Assembly (NCBI GenBank): GCA_023392945.1
Contig: JAEWNB010000045.1
Span: 1-15,839 of the forward strand
Direction: 5' to 3'
Length of the DNA: 15,839 nt
DNA from: Bacteroidota bacterium
Lineage (GTDB): Bacteria; Bacteroidota; Bacteroidia; Bacteroidales; WCHB1-69
Below the pieces are notes generated by a model, which did not search any database, was not told the DNA's origin, and was given only the letters and a program-made list of their open reading frames with translations. The position numbers and the translations under genes were made by a program. Shown in pieces: positions 13,346-15,839 of this stretch; the stretch's first letter is position 1; every line of letters starts with the position of its first letter.

Positions 13346-15802
13346 ATGAGATTTAATGTTATCAAATATTCAATTTTTGCCTTAATATTATTATGTTGCC
13401 TTAATAATCAAGCTCAAAATATATTAAAAGGAACTATCAAAGATGAAATTGAAGGATTCCCGATTCCTTACGCACAAATTAAGATTGACTGTTTAAAAGC
13501 TATGTTTATGGCTGATATCAATGGTAATTTTAATATTGAAATCAAAGTGGATAGTTGTGATGTTACTTTTCTTTCAAGTTCTTATTCTCCGATACAAAGA
13601 ACCATCATATTCACACCCAAACATCGCGAGTATAATCTGGATATTAAACTGACTCCTTCGGCAATTCTGTTGGATCCTGCTAAGGTAGTATCTTCAAAAT
13701 ATGAAACTAATCCTGAAAAATCGACTAATTCAATACTGGTATTATCTCCCAAAGAAGCCGAAAATAAGAATTTAAATACTGTTGATGGTTTATTGAATAC
13801 AGCAGGGGGAATTGCAGTGGTTGATAATGAACCCCAAATTAGAGGAGGAAGTGGTTTTAGCTCCGGAATGGGAAGTCGTGTGATGATTTTACTGGATAAC
13901 ATTCCAATGCTTCGTCCTGATGCCGGCCGACCAATGTGGAATTTTATTCCAATGGAAGATGTAGAACAGATTGAAATTCTGAAAGGAGCCGCTTCAGTGG
14001 TTTTTGGCTCATCTGCACTAACAGGGGCTATCAATGTTTTGTCAGCCTATCCCAGAAGTAAACCCAAAACTAAGGTCATTTTATTTGCCGGAATATACTC
14101 AGATCCTAAAGATCCTTATCAAACAAGTTGGAATGAACAGAATCCAATTAAATTCGGTTTTAGCTTTCTTCACTCTCGCATTATAAAAAAAAATTTTGAT
14201 TTTGTTGTTGGCGGTGAATATTTTGATGATCAGGGATATATTGGTCCGGAAGAAAGCATCTCTTCAACCCGTAATACTAATGGAAGTACAAAGGGTAAAT
14301 ATGAGCGTAGAGGAAGATTTAATTTTGCTACTCGCTATAGATTTCAAAAAATTAAGGGCTTGTCAGTTAGTCTGAACGGAAATATTATGGCATCGGAAAA
14401 TGCCCAGTCATTCTTTTGGTTTGATGCTGATACCAACCGATACAGGACATATAAAGGATCTCTTTCAAAATTTAAGGATTTTACCGGCTATATTGATCCG
14501 TCTGTTAAATATATCTCTAAGGGTGGATTCGTTCATACGTTCAGAAACAGAATTCTATACAGTAAGAATATTGAATCTACTGGTGCACAAAGTGCCGAAT
14601 CAGGTTCTGTTTTTGATGAATATCAGTTCAATAAGAATATTCCTAAAATTGGGATGAATATTGTGGCAGGAGTCATGAATAATTTTGCTATCTCAAATGG
14701 GAGGGTGTTTAGTGGAGATAATTATTCCGACAAACCAACCAGAATGAGTTATGATAATTTTTCGATTTATACCCAACTGGAACAAAAATTCCTTAAAAAC
14801 AGAAATCTGACTATAATAGGAGGGGGGCGCTGGGAATTTTATTCCCTTGATAATGTGATTGAGAATAAACCGATTTTCAGAGCCGGAATAAACTACCAAC
14901 TGAATAAAAGTAAAACCTCCTTCAGAGGTTCTTTCGGGCAAGGCTATCGATTCCCAAGTATAGGTGAAAAGTTTATTGCAATCTCTGTCGGTAGATTTGG
15001 TTTTTATCCAAATCCTGACCTCCAGTCTGAAAATAGCTGGAATGCCGAAGTGGGCATTATGCAGCCATTTTCCCTCTTTGATTTTAAAGGCTTTTTCGAT
15101 GTGGCATTCTTTAATCAGGAGTTTGAAAACTATATTGAATTTGCTATGGGACCCTGGGGCACTTCAGGAAGTATTGTCGATAGAATGGGTTTTAAATATC
15201 TTAATATTGGTCCTGCCAGAATAAGCGGCCTTGACTTCTCCTTTATGGGCGAGGGTGATATCTCTAAAAATATTACTTATAGCTTGATGGTAAGTTATAC
15301 CTATAGCAATCCTATTACTAAAAACAGAAATTATGTTTATTATACTGACCCTGTTACCCATAAAGAATATACTTTTGTAAATTCATCTTCCGATACCTCG
15401 CGCAATGTCCTTAAATACAGAATTGAACACATGGGTAAGCTTGATTTGGCATTCACTTTTTATAAAAAATTGACAGTCGGTCTTTCTGCCAGTTACTACA
15501 GTTCTATGCATAATGTGGACAAATTCTTTTTCGATTATGATATCAACAATCCGAATAACACGCCCCTTCGTATTGTTATTCTGAAACTTATGGGAAATCT
15601 TCCATTTAGCGGCTATTATAACTATTTCATGGAAAATAAAAAAGGTTCTGTCGTTTTTGATGCCAGAGTCAGTTATAATATCAATAGAGTGACCTTGTCT
15701 TTTATTGTCAAGAACCTTCTCAATAAATCCTATACGCTCCGTCCAATGTATGTGGAACCTCTTAGAACTTTTACAATTCAGGTTGTATATGATATTAATT
15801 AG
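13346..15802 (+). CDS. TonB-dependent outer-membrane receptor with CarboxypepD_reg-like N-terminus
   Basis: The 818-residue protein has a signal peptide ending near QAQ (residues 22-24), then a beta-sandwich carboxypeptidase-regulatory-like domain (about 26-105) typical of Bacteroidetes receptors. A plug domain follows (about 110-235), with PQIRGGSGFSSGMGSRVMIL, DNIPM, VEQIEILKGAASVVFGSSAL and GAINV. The remaining ~580 residues are rich in alternating aromatic strands and end in FTIQVVYDIN, as expected for the 22-strand barrel. It imports a large or scarce ligand (siderophore, cobalamin, oligosaccharide or peptide) across the outer membrane using TonB energy. No SusD-like partner is visible within the window, so it is not clearly a polysaccharide-utilisation receptor. 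The ligand is unknown. Confidence 0.9.
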   Translation: MRFNVIKYSIFALILLCCLNNQAQNILKGTIKDEIEGFPIPYAQIKIDCLKAMFMADINGNFNIEIKVDSCDVTFLSSSYSPIQRTIIFTPKHREYNLDIKLTPSAILLDPAKVVSSKYETNPEKSTNSILVLSPKEAENKNLNTVDGLLNTAGGIAVVDNEPQIRGGSGFSSGMGSRVMILLDNIPMLRPDAGRPMWNFIPMEDVEQIEILKGAASVVFGSSALTGAINVLSAYPRSKPKTKVILFAGIYSDPKDPYQTSWNEQNPIKFGFSFLHSRIIKKNFDFVVGGEYFDDQGYIGPEESISSTRNTNGSTKGKYERRGRFNFATRYRFQKIKGLSVSLNGNIMASENAQSFFWFDADTNRYRTYKGSLSKFKDFTGYIDPSVKYISKGGFVHTFRNRILYSKNIESTGAQSAESGSVFDEYQFNKNIPKIGMNIVAGVMNNFAISNGRVFSGDNYSDKPTRMSYDNFSIYTQLEQKFLKNRNLTIIGGGRWEFYSLDNVIENKPIFRAGINYQLNKSKTSFRGSFGQGYRFPSIGEKFIAISVGRFGFYPNPDLQSENSWNAEVGIMQPFSLFDFKGFFDVAFFNQEFENYIEFAMGPWGTSGSIVDRMGFKYLNIGPARISGLDFSFMGEGDISKNITYSLMVSYTYSNPITKNRNYVYYTDPVTHKEYTFVNSSSDTSRNVLKYRIEHMGKLDLAFTFYKKLTVGLSASYYSSMHNVDKFFFDYDINNPNNTPLRIVILKLMGNLPFSGYYNYFMENKKGSVVFDARVSYNINRVTLSFIVKNLLNKSYTLRPMYVEPLRTFTIQVVYDIN

Positions 15803-15831
15803 TTGACTATTAATAATTAAAATAATAATTT

Positions 15832-15839
15832 ATGAAAAA
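15832..15839 (+). CDS. Start of a further gene, cut by the window edge
   Basis: An ATG followed by AAA AA (Met-Lys-...) lies 29 bp after the receptor stop codon. The lysine-rich start suits a signal peptide of an exported protein co-transcribed with the receptor, but only two codons and part of a third are visible. Confidence 0.3.

Noticed and set aside
13582..14034. Long minus-strand open frame inside the TonB receptor gene
   Set aside because: It is antisense to a strongly conserved plug domain and its translation shows no recognisable domain or signal.
1..15839. CRISPR array or phage genes
   Set aside because: No short regularly spaced repeats, and no capsid, tail, integrase or recombinase motifs were seen on either strand.

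Overview
The window looks like chromosomal DNA from an AT-rich member of the Bacteroidetes, probably an anaerobe. The evidence is the Bacteroidetes-type -7 promoter boxes (TAnnTTTG), a TonB-dependent receptor with an N-terminal carboxypeptidase-regulatory-like domain, the short Bacteroidetes form of AMP nucleosidase, a tRNA gene without an encoded CCA, and a set of Fe-S/ATPase genes typical of strict anaerobes. The exact species cannot be told from the sequence.

Layout. (i) 1-1667, minus strand: a lipoprotein polysaccharide deacetylase followed by a secreted TIM-barrel glycoside hydrolase. The hydrolase is cut off at its 3' end by what looks like the edge of an IS3-family insertion sequence; the first 18 codons of its OrfA run off the left edge. 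(ii) 1668-2440: non-coding, with the first copy of a ~325-bp direct repeat that carries a decayed IS3 transposase tail, a hairpin terminator and 14 bp of a tRNA-Pro 3' end. (iii) 2441-7925, plus strand: a DUF134/UPF0251 regulator with a very Cys-rich tail, two NifX/MTH1175-like (orange-protein-like) proteins, a DUF5320-like small protein, two adjacent MinD-type ATPases each carrying two 4Fe-4S motifs, a Cys/Met-metabolism PLP lyase, and an Mrp-type ATPase without its usual N-terminal domain. (iv) 8022-8407: the second copy of the repeat, ending in an intact tRNA-Pro(GGG) on the minus strand. (v) 8522-13186, plus strand: a secreted M3-like zinc metallopeptidase, two tandem AMP nucleosidase paralogues and the DNA polymerase III delta subunit (holA), closely spaced like an operon. 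(vi) 13346-15802: a TonB-dependent receptor, with the first codons of another gene at the right edge.

The central block is the most interesting part. Its gene content matches the anaerobe-specific 'orange protein' (ORP) complex described in Desulfovibrio vulgaris (paired Fe-S MinD-like ATPases, an Orp/NifX-like protein and an Mrp-like protein). Here a DUF134 protein takes the place of the sigma-54 activator, a second Orp-like protein has a His/Cys tail, and a sulfur-releasing PLP lyase sits immediately before the mrp gene. The whole block is bracketed by direct repeats that break inside the 3' end of tRNA-Pro, the pattern left by integration at a tRNA gene, although no integrase is visible. 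A reasonable inference is a mobile or formerly mobile metal-sulfur cluster assembly module.
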